Assembly (NCBI GenBank): GCA_023407575.1
Contig: JAEYLX010000068.1
Location: 1 to 64,000, forward strand
Direction: 5' to 3'
Source of the DNA: Bacillota bacterium
Lineage (GTDB): Bacteria; Bacillota; Clostridia; Lachnospirales; Lachnospiraceae
DNA length: 64,000 nt
Position numbers and translations under genes: made by a program. Positions within the stretch are counted from its first letter, which is position 1; the number at the start of each line of letters is the position of its first letter. Shown one piece after another: positions 53,347 through 63,250 of this stretch. The notes under the pieces were generated by a model, which was not told the DNA's origin, made no database searches, and saw nothing but the letters and a program-made list of their open reading frames with translations.

Positions 53347-54015
53347 ATGACCATCAAAAAAGTAAAAGTTAAAGATCCAGGAAGTGCAATTACACATTTT
53401 ATTGGTACCCTAATGGCGGTTTTAGCTGCCACTCCCTTATTAATTAAAGCCGCTAGGCAGCCCAGCGGTGTACACCTTTTATCCCTTGGAGTATTTATCA
53501 TTAGTATGATTTTATTATATATAGCAAGTACCGTATATCATACCTTTGGGCATTCCTCCAAGGTTCATGTCAGACTAAAAAAATTAGATCACATGGCAAT
53601 CTATATTTTAATAGCTGGCACCTACACCCCAATTTGTGCTATTGCATTAGGTGGTCGAACTGGTTTTGCTCTGTTGGTTCTGGTTTGGGGGCTCGCTTTC
53701 ATTGGAATTGCCGTAACTGGCATTTGGGTTCATTGCCCAAAATGGTTCTCCTCCATCGTATATATTGCAATGGGATGGACCTGCGTTCTTGCCTTCACGC
53801 AGATTATTAATTCCCTGTCCAATGCCGCTTTCCAGTGGTTATTAGCCGGTGGTATTATTTATACCCTAGGTGGCATTATCTATGCGCTTAAGCTCCCCAT
53901 CTTTAACAATAAGCATAGTAATTTTGGCTCCCACGAAATCTTTCACCTCTTTGTTATGGGCGGTAGCATCTGCCACTTTATCCTAATGTACCAATACGTA
54001 GCTGTTATGCCGTAA
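53347..54015 (+). CDS. Hemolysin III / YqfA-type membrane protein
   Basis: 222 aa. Seven-helix PAQR-like family: DPGSAITHFIGTLMAV, STVYHTFGHS, LDHMAIYILIAGTYTP and HEIFHLFVMGGSICHF hold the conserved Ser/His/Asp that form a metal site. Despite the name, most members are not proven hemolysins; roles in membrane fluidity are suggested. The frame reaches 53302, but AAAGGAG at about 53331-53337 favours the ATG at 53347. Confidence 0.85.
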   Translation: MTIKKVKVKDPGSAITHFIGTLMAVLAATPLLIKAARQPSGVHLLSLGVFIISMILLYIASTVYHTFGHSSKVHVRLKKLDHMAIYILIAGTYTPICAIALGGRTGFALLVLVWGLAFIGIAVTGIWVHCPKWFSSIVYIAMGWTCVLAFTQIINSLSNAAFQWLLAGGIIYTLGGIIYALKLPIFNNKHSNFGSHEIFHLFVMGGSICHFILMYQYVAVMP

Positions 54016-54419
54016 ACAAAATGCAAAAGCCCCTCTATCATTAAGATAAAGGGGCGATTTATCATATCTATGTTAAGCAGCCGAATATTTCTGGTAGGGT
54101 AACAGGACACTGCACATATGAAGTAAAAGGGATTCGGTTGCGAATATTCAAAGATATGTATCCAATCCCCTATTCAAATGTCAATTACCCAATGTTCAAT
54201 TTCACTTAGTTATTACATAATATTCAAAATCGACTTAATTGTGACAGAATTCAATTAGTTAAAAACAGTTCTATATGTAACGATATCTTAATTACGAAAG
54301 AAAAAGCTGCACTCCATTATTGCTTCAAATACACCTTTCAGTACTATATCTTTACCAAATTAGTGTATTTTATGCTTAGGTTAGTGCAGCTTCAATAGCT
54401 TTATATAAATTAATAAATA
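54016..54419. other. Convergent intergenic region with structured pgi 3' end
   Basis: A terminator-like hairpin follows the hemolysin III gene (54029-54039 with 54045-54055, one mismatch). Further on, AAGCTGCACT (54304-54313) and AGTGCAGCTT (54383-54392) enclose a nested AATACAC/GTGTATT stem (54328-54334 with 54363-54369); on the minus strand the outer stem ends in TTTTTCTTT, so it is probably the pgi terminator with an unusually large, branched loop. Confidence 0.5.
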
Positions 54420-55769
54420 TTACAATCTCTTTAAAAGTTCTTCTCTTTGCGCTTCAAATCCTGGCTTTCCAAGAAGTGCAAACATGTTCGTTTTATAGCT
54501 CTCAACACCTGGTTGGTCAAACGGATTTACACCTAGAAGGTATCCACTTACACCGCAAGCAAACTCAAAGAAATAGAATAATTCACCCAGGTAGAATTCA
54601 TTCTGTTCTGGTAGTGTAACCATAAGATTAGGAACATTTCCATCGGTATGAGCCAGTAAAGTACCCTTCATCGCGCTTTTATTAACGAAATCAACACTCT
54701 TTCCGGCAAGGTAATTCAGACCATCCAAATCTACCTCTTCCTCTTCAAGAATAATTTCTGATAAGGATTGCTCCACATTGATTACTGTCTCAAATAAGGT
54801 TCTCTGTCCATCTTGGATAAATTGACCCATGGAGTGAAGATCTGTTGTAAAGTCAACGCTTGCTGGATAAATACCCTTCTGATCCTTACCTTCGCTCTCT
54901 CCAAATAGCTGTTTCCACCATTCTGAAACAAAATGTAGAGAAGGTTCATAATTTACTAAAATCTCAATAGATTTGCCTTTACGAAGTAATATATTACGTG
55001 CAGCCGCATATTGAAGTGAACCATTTTCTTCATAGCTTAAGTTCAGACAATAATTTCTCATGCTTGCAGCGCCTTCCATCAACTTATTGATATCTGCACC
55101 ACTTACAGCGATAGGAAGAAGACCAACTGCTGTTAATACGGAGAAACGTCCACCTACATCGTCGGGCACAACAAAGCTTTCATAGCCTTCCTCTGTAGCA
55201 AGGTTCTTAAGTGCACCTCTCGCCTTATCGGTAGTGGCATAAATTCTCTTTGCAGCTTCTGCTCTGCCGTACTTCTCATTTAACATCTTCTTAAATACAC
55301 GGAAAGCAATTGCGGGTTCGGTTGTTGTTCCTGATTTACTTATAATATTAATGGAGAAATCTCTGTCACCAATAACTTCTTTTAATTGGTTCATGTAGTT
55401 ACTGCTGATATTGTTACCGCAGAAATAAATTTCTGGAGTTTTACGAATTTCTTTGGATACAGAATTATAAAATCCATGTCTTAAAAATTCGATTGCAGCT
55501 CTTGCTCCCAGATAACTGCCACCGATGCCGATAACTAAAAGCACCTCAGAATCCTGCTGAATTTTAGCTGCTGCCTTTTGAATACGATTAAATTCTTCCT
55601 TATCATAATTAATCGGAAGGTCGATCCATCCAAGGAAATCATTTCCCGCACCTGACTTATTAATTAATTGATTCTTCGCAGCCTCAACAGAGGTCTTTAT
55701 CATATCCATCTCTGGCTGGGAGAAAAACTTCTTCGCTACAGAATAATCAAACGATACTTTATTTGCCAT
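54420..55769 (-). CDS. pgi: Glucose-6-phosphate isomerase
   Basis: 449 aa. Interconverts glucose-6-phosphate and fructose-6-phosphate. Landmarks: GIGGSYLGARA near 76-87, SKSGTTTEPA near 144-153, GGRFSVLTAVG near 206-216, and the C-terminal QPGVESYKTNMF. This is the short bacterial/Gram-positive type. Weak ribosome site (AAAGTGAG). Monocistronic. Confidence 0.94.
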   Translation of the reverse strand: MANKVSFDYSVAKKFFSQPEMDMIKTSVEAAKNQLINKSGAGNDFLGWIDLPINYDKEEFNRIQKAAAKIQQDSEVLLVIGIGGSYLGARAAIEFLRHGFYNSVSKEIRKTPEIYFCGNNISSNYMNQLKEVIGDRDFSINIISKSGTTTEPAIAFRVFKKMLNEKYGRAEAAKRIYATTDKARGALKNLATEEGYESFVVPDDVGGRFSVLTAVGLLPIAVSGADINKLMEGAASMRNYCLNLSYEENGSLQYAAARNILLRKGKSIEILVNYEPSLHFVSEWWKQLFGESEGKDQKGIYPASVDFTTDLHSMGQFIQDGQRTLFETVINVEQSLSEIILEEEEVDLDGLNYLAGKSVDFVNKSAMKGTLLAHTDGNVPNLMVTLPEQNEFYLGELFYFFEFACGVSGYLLGVNPFDQPGVESYKTNMFALLGKPGFEAQREELLKRL

Positions 55770-55849
55770 GTTAGTTTACTCACTTTCTCTTTTTCTTATA
55801 TTCTAACAAAGGCAAAATAATTATTCAATATCTTTCTGCATATCACATT

Positions 55850-57019
55850 CTAAGCAAAAAATTCCTTAAGCACATCTTCAATTAGCTTTTCTTCCTGTGG
55901 ATTTAGACTCTTTGACTTACTTCCTTTTAATTGAGTCTTTTTCTTATCATTTTCAATGTCCTGTTTTAATCTTGCTTTTGCTGCCTTTAACATTAAATCC
56001 TGCTCCCGGTCTGCTGCTATTTCATCCATTCCCTCCAGGAGAGTGTCCATATCTACCTTACTGTTGTTGCTTAATAATTCCTGCTCAATACTATGTAAAA
56101 GCTGCTCTTTATTATCCTTTTTCGGTCTTTGTTTTTCGCTTACTACAGGAGCATCCTCATCTACTTTCTGTAATTCCACTCTTCTAGTTGCAAGCGCTCT
56201 GCGTTCCTCATCAATCTTTCTTCTTTCATCCTCTCGGCGCTTAGCAGCCAATTGCTTTTTCTCTTCTAGTTTTTTCTTTTCTTCCTCTAGCTTTGCTTCC
56301 TCTATTCTTCTCTGCTCTTCCTCTATCCGAAGAGCTTCCATTCTTTTTTCTTCTTGCTTTCTAAGCTTTGCTTCACGACGACGATTTAGTTCATCTTTGG
56401 AGTTATCCCGATCTATGGAGGTTGCATGGACCATCTCTTTTGACTCCATTGTTTGATAATAATCCCGGCGATATTGTTCAATTAATTCCGGATTTAATAG
56501 CTCTTGTTCCACTCTGACCTTACAAATATTCTCAAGATAATCCAGGAGATTTAACCGAATCAGCTTCTTTTTTGCTGCAACATTAAAAAACTTATCCACA
56601 ATGATCAACAGACCACTTGATGAAATACCCACTGCTCCAACCATTAAAATCTGGTCTTGTCCACATCCATAAGCAACGCCGAAAACCGTGATAATAGGCA
56701 CTATTAGAAGATTTAAGTATAAAATTAATCCACAAGCATTGTCCCATGTTGACAATAAAATTCTACAAAATTTATACTTTAATACATTCTTATCCACAAA
56801 TGTATCCACATTATTCACACCTAGCATAAGCTTATATCCAGTTGTAAATTTCATCTTCATTCTTTGCAATGTCTTATTCTTCGTCTCTCCTAAACGATCT
56901 GATTCACGAACCAGATATTTATATACCAAATTTACAATAAAGCGAAGTAGGAACCCTAATCCACCTAAGCCAGCAAAGGTATACAGAAGAATATTATTAT
57001 CATATAAATATTTGACCAT
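55850..57019 (-). CDS. Membrane protein with long charged coiled coil
   Basis: 389 aa. Not recognised. A first membrane helix (about 8-30), then a soluble stretch and two close helices at about 95-120 and 125-145; the C-terminal half is a highly charged coiled coil (about 205-300) made of Arg/Lys/Glu repeats such as RREAKLRKQEEKRMEALR, then an acidic-to-basic tail. The composition suggests a long rod on the inner membrane face. GAGGGG is well placed before the ATG. Close to, but not clearly in operon with, the PEGA gene upstream. Could be a scaffold, adhesion or secretion-linked protein. Confidence 0.55.
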   Translation of the reverse strand: MVKYLYDNNILLYTFAGLGGLGFLLRFIVNLVYKYLVRESDRLGETKNKTLQRMKMKFTTGYKLMLGVNNVDTFVDKNVLKYKFCRILLSTWDNACGLILYLNLLIVPIITVFGVAYGCGQDQILMVGAVGISSSGLLIIVDKFFNVAAKKKLIRLNLLDYLENICKVRVEQELLNPELIEQYRRDYYQTMESKEMVHATSIDRDNSKDELNRRREAKLRKQEEKRMEALRIEEEQRRIEEAKLEEEKKKLEEKKQLAAKRREDERRKIDEERRALATRRVELQKVDEDAPVVSEKQRPKKDNKEQLLHSIEQELLSNNSKVDMDTLLEGMDEIAADREQDLMLKAAKARLKQDIENDKKKTQLKGSKSKSLNPQEEKLIEDVLKEFFA

Positions 57020-57169
57020 AAAAATCCCCTCTCTTTTCTATAATTTTACAATTATTATAGCTTACACCTGCTATTTTGAAAAGAGAGAGGATGAAAAAGC
57101 GATTGACAGCATTCTTCATGATGCTCCATAAAATTATGAAATTATACGTTTTCCTAGATGATTTGACAT

Positions 57170-58579
57170 TTACTCCGCTTCCAATGCTGGAAATGTAAAG
57201 TAAGCGTCTACTCCGTCATCGGATATTTCAACGGTATAGCTCTTTGTTACATAACCATCTCGAATAAAGGTTATTACATGTGTTCCAATAATTTTCTTGA
57301 AACTTCCCGGTGCTGTACATTGATAAACACCATCAATATAAACAGATGCACCAACAGGTTGTTGAACGTAAATCAGATGCTCTGGATCTATATCAAAATC
57401 TTCCGTCCCATCTTCCTCACCAGATGTATTATCGGTACCCGTTGATCCATTCGTTGTATCGGTAGAGGTACCCTCTGTTTCCTCAACAGCAACCTCCTCA
57501 CTGCTTTTAGCTTCAGGTAAATCAATTTTTACAGTCTTTCCAGCACTATCAATTGTTAAAGTACCTTGGTAGGCGGTATAACCGCCATTGGTGACTTTAA
57601 TACTATGATCCCCATAGGCCAGTTCAATTGAATCAGCATAGGAAAATAAATCACCATCGATATATAAGTCTGCACCAAAAGGGGTTATTTTAAATGTAAC
57701 CTTCCCAATTCTAATTGCTTCTGGCGCAAGGTCGCTTAAAGAAACTTTGCTCACTTCATTACGCAATACCGTAACTCGCTTCGTTGCACTGTAATCACCA
57801 GTATCAACAGTTAAGTTAAATTCACCTTCTCGTACAGTTAATTCCATATCTTCTGTGATTTGCTGTACTGCCTCATATCCGATTGTTATTTCAGCACCCA
57901 ATAACGTATCATAGTCCTCCAGTTCCACCGTTCCATGACCTCTTGTAACAGTAATTGAGTAAATATACTCTTCGTAACCTCGAACCGTTAATTCATCCTG
58001 TTCTGTGAGCGTTGAAAGGGATACTTCCTGTAAGTCATTTAACACGAATACATCGCTAGAATATCGATACTTTGAGGATGCAATCTTTATCATCTTCGTT
58101 ACCTGATCAATGGTAAAATTGCTAACTCCAATATATTCCCAGGCTTTAGAGGATACCTTCATCTTCAACAGTTTGTTCTGTTCCAGATTATAGAGTATAT
58201 CTACCATCATACCTGTTTCCATCTGAATCATAGCTATTATCTTATCATACTTATCTCTTACATCAGTTCCACCGGTATAACTTAATTCCACCGTTTTTTG
58301 TTTTTCTACATCATATACCGTTATCGTTTTATTATCATAATTAATATCTTTTACTATTCCAATAACAGGCGAATCTAAAGTAGTATCATCCACATTTTCT
58401 TTATTGTCATTTACGGAATTTTGCGGATTAATACCCTGCGGATTCCGTTTTCCTCCAGTGGCAGTCAGCATTGTTATCAGCAATATAACCGATAAAAACC
58501 CAAGTCCCATTAAAAGACTAAGAATCGGCCTGTTTACTTTATTAAAATGCATGTTTCGATCCTTTGTATTTCTAGCCAT
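57170..58579 (-). CDS. PEGA domain membrane protein
   Basis: 469 aa. N-terminal membrane anchor (about 17-40), then an extracellular part with several beta repeats; two PEGA-like domains lie near 291-345 (PFGADLYIDGDL) and 402-455 (QPVGASVYIDGVYQC), separated by a Thr/Ser/Asp-rich linker. PEGA domains are surface beta-sandwich modules, often in wall proteins. AGGAATG-type site before the ATG. Function unknown. Confidence 0.75.
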   Translation of the reverse strand: MARNTKDRNMHFNKVNRPILSLLMGLGFLSVILLITMLTATGGKRNPQGINPQNSVNDNKENVDDTTLDSPVIGIVKDINYDNKTITVYDVEKQKTVELSYTGGTDVRDKYDKIIAMIQMETGMMVDILYNLEQNKLLKMKVSSKAWEYIGVSNFTIDQVTKMIKIASSKYRYSSDVFVLNDLQEVSLSTLTEQDELTVRGYEEYIYSITVTRGHGTVELEDYDTLLGAEITIGYEAVQQITEDMELTVREGEFNLTVDTGDYSATKRVTVLRNEVSKVSLSDLAPEAIRIGKVTFKITPFGADLYIDGDLFSYADSIELAYGDHSIKVTNGGYTAYQGTLTIDSAGKTVKIDLPEAKSSEEVAVEETEGTSTDTTNGSTGTDNTSGEEDGTEDFDIDPEHLIYVQQPVGASVYIDGVYQCTAPGSFKKIIGTHVITFIRDGYVTKSYTVEISDDGVDAYFTFPALEAE

Positions 58580-58695
58580 TCATCATTCCTCATATTTGCT
58601 TTAACCCTAGTATCTATTGTCAACATATGTATTATAACTTAACCAAATTTTTTATTCAATCATTGATTCTTTTCAACTACCCAGTTAATAATACC

Positions 58696-59781
58696 CTATA
58701 GTATACTTTCCAGGCGGTTTAAAAACATATCTTTCTTAGGGTTTTGTTCCCCTATCATATTTAATTTCTGTGTATTTCTACCGGAAACCCAGGATTTTTT
58801 ACCGTTATAATAGAAGTTTGTAATCTTCCAGAACTTCTCTGGGTAAAGCAGAAGCAAATAAAGAATATTCAACTCTTCCTTGGATATTGGCTTTACTCTA
58901 TCATAGGCTTCAATAATATTGCTTCCATAAAGAATATCCCAATCATTTTTCTCCATTACTTTACGAACAAATTGATAAAGGTCACAAATCTGTAGTCCAA
59001 TATATGACTTTTCAAAATTTGTGGTAGCAATCATCCCGGCTCCACCTGAAAGTTCTGCCGCTGAAATAGGCTGTTTATTAATCCAACCCGGTGGGACAAA
59101 GGTCTTTGATATAGATTCCACCTTAGTTTTCATCATAATAATGTTATGATAGGTATAGTTTCCATGACAAACGCAGCGTTGTTTTATTGATTCCTCCAAT
59201 AATCTCCGATAAGATGATTTTGCAAGCCGCTCTGCTGCTTTTATGCCTTGTTCATAAAAATTATCATAGTAATTTAAATACGCAAGTTCAAATTCGTTTT
59301 TTTGTCTCTTCTCTCTTATATATGTTTTTACCCTCTTAAGTTCGCGGTTTCGTTTATCGAAAGTGTCCATTAAATCAGGTGATGTACTAAACTCCAGCTG
59401 CTCCTTTGTGAAATCCACCTCTGTTAAAACACTGTGCAGCCTTGCCAAATTAGATGAAGCTGACTCAATTTGAGATAATTCCTTGAGATTGCATTCTTCA
59501 CCCCAAAACCAATTTTTCATTACATACTGTGTTCCTGTAGAATCTTCAGCAAAGATATCATCATCTATTGTTTTTACAAACACATCTGTATTAAAGAATC
59601 CACTCATAATTAGGTGTTCTTTTACCTTATCCTCAAATACAGCTCTGTTTTTGGAGCCTTCAAAACACTTGTAAAGTTTCAGCCCACAATCAGTTTCCAA
59701 CAAAAAGGCGCCTCTGGCTCTATATATGTTGTAAATCTTAAGACGGTATTTTTTTAATGCTTCCTGGCTCCTATCCTCCAC
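58696..59781 (-). CDS. CotS family spore coat protein
   Basis: 361 aa. It has the aminoglycoside-phosphotransferase-like (CotS/YutH) kinase fold. The catalytic loop reads CHGNYTYHN where HGDxxxxN is usual, so the catalytic base Asp is Asn; the later metal Asp lies in ICDLYQFVRKVM. This suggests a catalytically weakened or purely structural coat protein. A frame start at the TTG 59796 is possible, but GGGAGG then points to the GTG at 59781. Own promoter in the AT-rich region upstream. Confidence 0.75.
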   Translation of the reverse strand: MEDRSQEALKKYRLKIYNIYRARGAFLLETDCGLKLYKCFEGSKNRAVFEDKVKEHLIMSGFFNTDVFVKTIDDDIFAEDSTGTQYVMKNWFWGEECNLKELSQIESASSNLARLHSVLTEVDFTKEQLEFSTSPDLMDTFDKRNRELKRVKTYIREKRQKNEFELAYLNYYDNFYEQGIKAAERLAKSSYRRLLEESIKQRCVCHGNYTYHNIIMMKTKVESISKTFVPPGWINKQPISAAELSGGAGMIATTNFEKSYIGLQICDLYQFVRKVMEKNDWDILYGSNIIEAYDRVKPISKEELNILYLLLLYPEKFWKITNFYYNGKKSWVSGRNTQKLNMIGEQNPKKDMFLNRLESIL

Positions 59782-60029
59782 GGCTAATCCTCCCAACTAA
59801 ACTTCCTGTCTCTTATCCTTCTACCAATTACTTTTATTTTGAAATGGTTTGACAGCTATGGCACACAGTAAACTTCTTTCTATTTCTAAAATTACACATG
59901 AAAATTCTGCGGCCTATATCAACGGAAAAACCCGTCTACTAATATTATGATATGACCTTCCAATTCATGAATATAAAAAGAAGCTTTTGTAAATTAAAAA
60001 GGACTTAGCAGGAATTCATTTGAATTCTT
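59782..60029. other. Region between the CotS gene and cca
   Basis: About 250 nt with the cca terminator at its right edge: GGACTTAG/CTAAGCCC-type stem over 60001-60037, T-rich on the minus strand and overlapping the cca stop codon. A CATANNNTA-like match to sigma-K -10 occurs at 59946-59954 but lacks a convincing -35. Confidence 0.4.
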
Positions 60030-61403
60030 CTAAGCCCTATCATTTTTCTTATCTATTATTAATTGCAAAAGTGTTTCTTTTTCATTCAGCCGTGGATCTT
60101 CAAGAACTTTTTGAAGCAGTAGATCAAGCATCTCTCCTATTTCCTTGCCCGGTATTAATCCAATCGCAATTAAGTCCTTTCCATTTACTTTTAGCTCTTT
60201 TAAAGTTACACATTCCTCACGTTCTAGAATCTCTTCATATAGCTTTCTAGCCTGTGCAATTATCTCATACTTTTCTTTTGTAAGTTCTGGGTTTTTAGCA
60301 GAAGTATCGGCTCTTTGTACCTCAAATAAAAGCTCCATATACTCCTTACCAATCTTTGCTACTGCCTTACGCATACTTGCTGGCGTTAATACAAAGCGAT
60401 TATCATGCCATTTTACCAGATGGGTCACCGCTTGAATGGTATCATTGTCAAACTTCAGTCTTCGCAGAATGTTCTTTGCCGTTACTGCTCCCTTTTCCTG
60501 ATGACCATAGAAATGATTCTGCCCATCCTTACCCACCGTAAGTGTGCTTGGCTTTTCAATATCATGAAATAACATTGTCCATCGAAGGAGCGTTTTTTCT
60601 CTTTCTGTAAATTGTCTACTCTCCGAGTCCCTACCAACCTCCATAACCGTACGGATGGTATGCTCTCCGACGGAATAGCTGTGGTGTATATTCTTTTGTT
60701 CTGTCAGCATCATAACATCAAACTCTGGCAAGATAACTTTTGTAATGCCAACATTATAAAGATCTCGAAGTCTGTCCGGGTGATTGGAAATCAATAACTT
60801 GGTTAATTCCACTCGTATTCTTTCCGCACTTATGTTATTTAAATTTTCCGCCTTTTCTCTGACTGCCTTTAAGGTATCCTCTTCAATAATAAACCCAAGC
60901 TGTGCTGAGAAACGAACTGCTCTTAGAATTCGTAGAGCATCTTCCTCAAAGCGTTCTTTTGCACTTCCTACACAACGGATTAATCCTTTTTGCAGGTCTT
61001 CCATGCCACCAAACAAGTCAATTACACCTTCGACTTCATTATAAGCCATTGCATTAATGGTAAAATCCCTACGCTTCAAATCCTCAGTTAGACTGGAGGT
61101 AAAGGACACTTCCTTGGGATGTCGATTGTCTTCATATTCCCCATCCAGTCGATAGGTAGTTACTTCAAAATGGTCTTTATCCAGTAGAACTGTAACAGTA
61201 CCGTGTACAATGCCGGTATCTACCGTTCTGCGAAAAATATTCTTTACCTCCATCGGAGTAGCCGAGGTTGTAATATCCCAATCCTGAGGAGATCTTCCAA
61301 GAATCATATCTCGAACACAACCACCGACAGCGTAAGCTTCAAAGCCGTGGTTTCGTAATTCCTCGATTATGTTATTCACTTTATCTGGAATAATAATATT
61401 CAT
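60030..61403 (-). CDS. cca: CCA tRNA nucleotidyltransferase with HD domain
   Basis: 457 aa. Adds or repairs the CCA end of tRNAs. The nucleotidyltransferase head shows GGCVRDMILGRSPQDWD (27-43), the RRD motif region (KRRDFTINAMAYNE, near 109-122) and ERxxxE-type neck helices; the C-terminal half contains an HD domain (LFHDIEKPS near 279-287), as in several Clostridia. AAGGAG is 7 nt before the ATG. It is 48 nt downstream of proS and probably co-transcribed with it. Confidence 0.9.
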   Translation of the reverse strand: MNIIIPDKVNNIIEELRNHGFEAYAVGGCVRDMILGRSPQDWDITTSATPMEVKNIFRRTVDTGIVHGTVTVLLDKDHFEVTTYRLDGEYEDNRHPKEVSFTSSLTEDLKRRDFTINAMAYNEVEGVIDLFGGMEDLQKGLIRCVGSAKERFEEDALRILRAVRFSAQLGFIIEEDTLKAVREKAENLNNISAERIRVELTKLLISNHPDRLRDLYNVGITKVILPEFDVMMLTEQKNIHHSYSVGEHTIRTVMEVGRDSESRQFTEREKTLLRWTMLFHDIEKPSTLTVGKDGQNHFYGHQEKGAVTAKNILRRLKFDNDTIQAVTHLVKWHDNRFVLTPASMRKAVAKIGKEYMELLFEVQRADTSAKNPELTKEKYEIIAQARKLYEEILEREECVTLKELKVNGKDLIAIGLIPGKEIGEMLDLLLQKVLEDPRLNEKETLLQLIIDKKNDRA

Positions 61404-61451
61404 GAAAGTTCTCCTTAGGATGATGTTTTACCTTCGTTACTATACTTTAAC

Positions 61452-62885
61452 TTAATATGCTTTGCCCCAGTAGGTCATTGTAGTTGCTGGCTTGCCGCAA
61501 CATACGCAGGTATCGGCAATGTGTTCTTGTTCAAATGGCATACAGCGTGAAGATGCACCTGTCTTATCTTTAATTTCCTTTTCACAAGCCTCATCCTGAC
61601 ACCACATTGCTTTTACAAAGCCTGGCTTTTCAGCAATGGTCTTTTCAAATTCTTCCATTGTGGCTGCTGAATAAGTATGAGTATCTCTATAATTTCTTGC
61701 TCTCTCTAACATATCCGCCTGCATTTGTTCTAAAATCTCACCGGCTTTAGATGCTATTTCATCAAGAGCAACTATTGTTTTTTCTCTGGTATCTCTTCGT
61801 ACAATAACCGCTTGGTTCGCTTCCATATCCTTAGGTCCAATTTCAATACGAATTGGTACACCACGCATTTCCTGCTCGCTGAACTTCCAGCCAGGGCTCT
61901 TATCTGAATCATCTACCTTCACCTTAAAGGAGCTAAGTTTCTCTTTTAACTCATAAGCTTTATCAAGAACACCCTCTTTATTCTGATTAATTGGGATAAT
62001 CATAATCTGAGTTGGCGCAATTCTTGGAGGAAGAACTAAGCCACTGTCATCACCGTGTACCATGATGATTGCCCCAATAAGTCTGGTTGATACACCCCAA
62101 GACGTCTGATGAACATGTTGTTGTGTGTTATTCTTATCTGCATATTTAATGCCAAAGGCCTGTGCAAAACCATCTCCAAAGTTATGGCTGGTTCCGGATT
62201 GCAGTGCTTTTCCATCTGGCATTAAAGCCTCTATCGTATAGGTTGCATGTGCTCCTGCAAACTTCTCTTTCTCTGACTTTCGTCCTTTAATCATTGGAAT
62301 TGCAAGTACTCTTTCACAGAAGTCAGCATACACATTCAACATTTGAATTGTTCTCTCCTCTGCTTCCTCAGCAGTTGCATGAGCGGTATGACCTTCCTGC
62401 CATAAGAACTCCATGGAGCGAAGGAAGGGTCTTGTGGTCTTCTCCCAGCGAACAACGGAACACCATTGGTTATAAAGCTTCGGAAGGTCTCTGTGAGACT
62501 GTATAATTTTAGAGTAAAAATCACAGAAAAGTGTTTCAGAGGTCGGTCTTACACACATTCTTTCCTGAAGCTTCTCACCGCCACCATGTGTAACCCAAGC
62601 TACTTCCGGGGCAAAACCTTCTACATGGTCCTTCTCCTTCTGTAATAAGCTTTCTGGAATGAACATAGGCATATATACATTCTCTACCCCGGTTGCCTTA
62701 AAATCTGCATCCATCTGCCTCTGAATATTCTCCCAGATTGCATAGCCAAGAGGCCTAAGAATCATACATCCTCTTACGCTTGAATATTCCACTAATTCTG
62801 CCTTTTTAACCACATCTGTGTACCATTGGGCAAAGTCTACGTCCATGGACGTAATTGCTTCAACTAATTTCTTGTCCTGTGCCAT
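61452..62885 (-). CDS. proS: Prolyl-tRNA synthetase, archaeal/short type
   Basis: 477 aa. Class II synthetase without the bacterial editing insertion; motif 1 near 60-75, motif 2 (RPTSETLFCDFYSK and SVVRWEKTTRPFLRSMEFLW) and motif 3 (GVSTRLIGAIIMVHGDDSG) are present, and the C-terminal zinc-like domain ends CVCCGKPATTMTYWGKAY. Two ATGs in frame (62891, 62885); the GAAGGAG spacing favours 62885. Controlled by a T-box leader. Confidence 0.94.
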   Translation of the reverse strand: MAQDKKLVEAITSMDVDFAQWYTDVVKKAELVEYSSVRGCMILRPLGYAIWENIQRQMDADFKATGVENVYMPMFIPESLLQKEKDHVEGFAPEVAWVTHGGGEKLQERMCVRPTSETLFCDFYSKIIQSHRDLPKLYNQWCSVVRWEKTTRPFLRSMEFLWQEGHTAHATAEEAEERTIQMLNVYADFCERVLAIPMIKGRKSEKEKFAGAHATYTIEALMPDGKALQSGTSHNFGDGFAQAFGIKYADKNNTQQHVHQTSWGVSTRLIGAIIMVHGDDSGLVLPPRIAPTQIMIIPINQNKEGVLDKAYELKEKLSSFKVKVDDSDKSPGWKFSEQEMRGVPIRIEIGPKDMEANQAVIVRRDTREKTIVALDEIASKAGEILEQMQADMLERARNYRDTHTYSAATMEEFEKTIAEKPGFVKAMWCQDEACEKEIKDKTGASSRCMPFEQEHIADTCVCCGKPATTMTYWGKAY

Positions 62886-62964
62886 AATCATATCTCCTTC
62901 ATAAATTTAACTTTATTCTTCTTAAACTCATTTACGACTTCATTTATTATCTAAAAAAGACAAC

Positions 62965-63213
62965 AAAAAAAGCCATTCTATCCACAAGGGACCGAAGGCC
63001 TCGGCGGTACCACCCTAATTAACTGTAATCTTACAGTTCTCTCACACCATTAACGCTGGTTCAACGTTGTATTTGGGGTTCAATCTTTCATCACCTTTCA
63101 TACAAAGCTCCAAGGCAGGTTCTATAACATCCGTATAAGAAGCTTTCACCTTTACTTCTCTCTCTGATATACATCCTTTATATACTAATCCTCTTCAACG
63201 CACTATAAATAAT
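62965..63213 (-). ncRNA. T-box leader (Pro) of proS
   Basis: On the minus strand: an AGAGAGAAGT box, GGTGAAAG, a stretch AACCCCAAATA (near 63070-63080) that fits a Pro specifier CCC, then the canonical T-box AGGGTGGTACCGCCGA (63001-63016) and a terminator GCCTTC/GAATGGC followed by seven T (62965-62971). Confidence 0.88.
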
Positions 63214-63219
63214 GAGCTA

Positions 63220-63248
63220 ATTTTATGCCAGTTTACTGTCTTTGTCAA
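63220..63248 (-). promoter_or_regulatory. Promoter of the proS T-box transcript
   Basis: On the minus strand TTGACA (63243-63248), 17 nt, TAAAAT (63220-63225). Its -35 abuts the terminator of the preceding transporter gene. Confidence 0.75.
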
Positions 63249-63250
63249 GG

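Noticed and set aside
55956..56456. 166-codon plus-strand frame, Ser-rich
   Set aside because: Antisense shadow of the Glu/Lys coiled coil.
59946..59954. Sigma-K -10 (CATANNNTA) before the CotS-like gene
   Set aside because: One nine-base match in AT-rich DNA with no -35 at the right distance.
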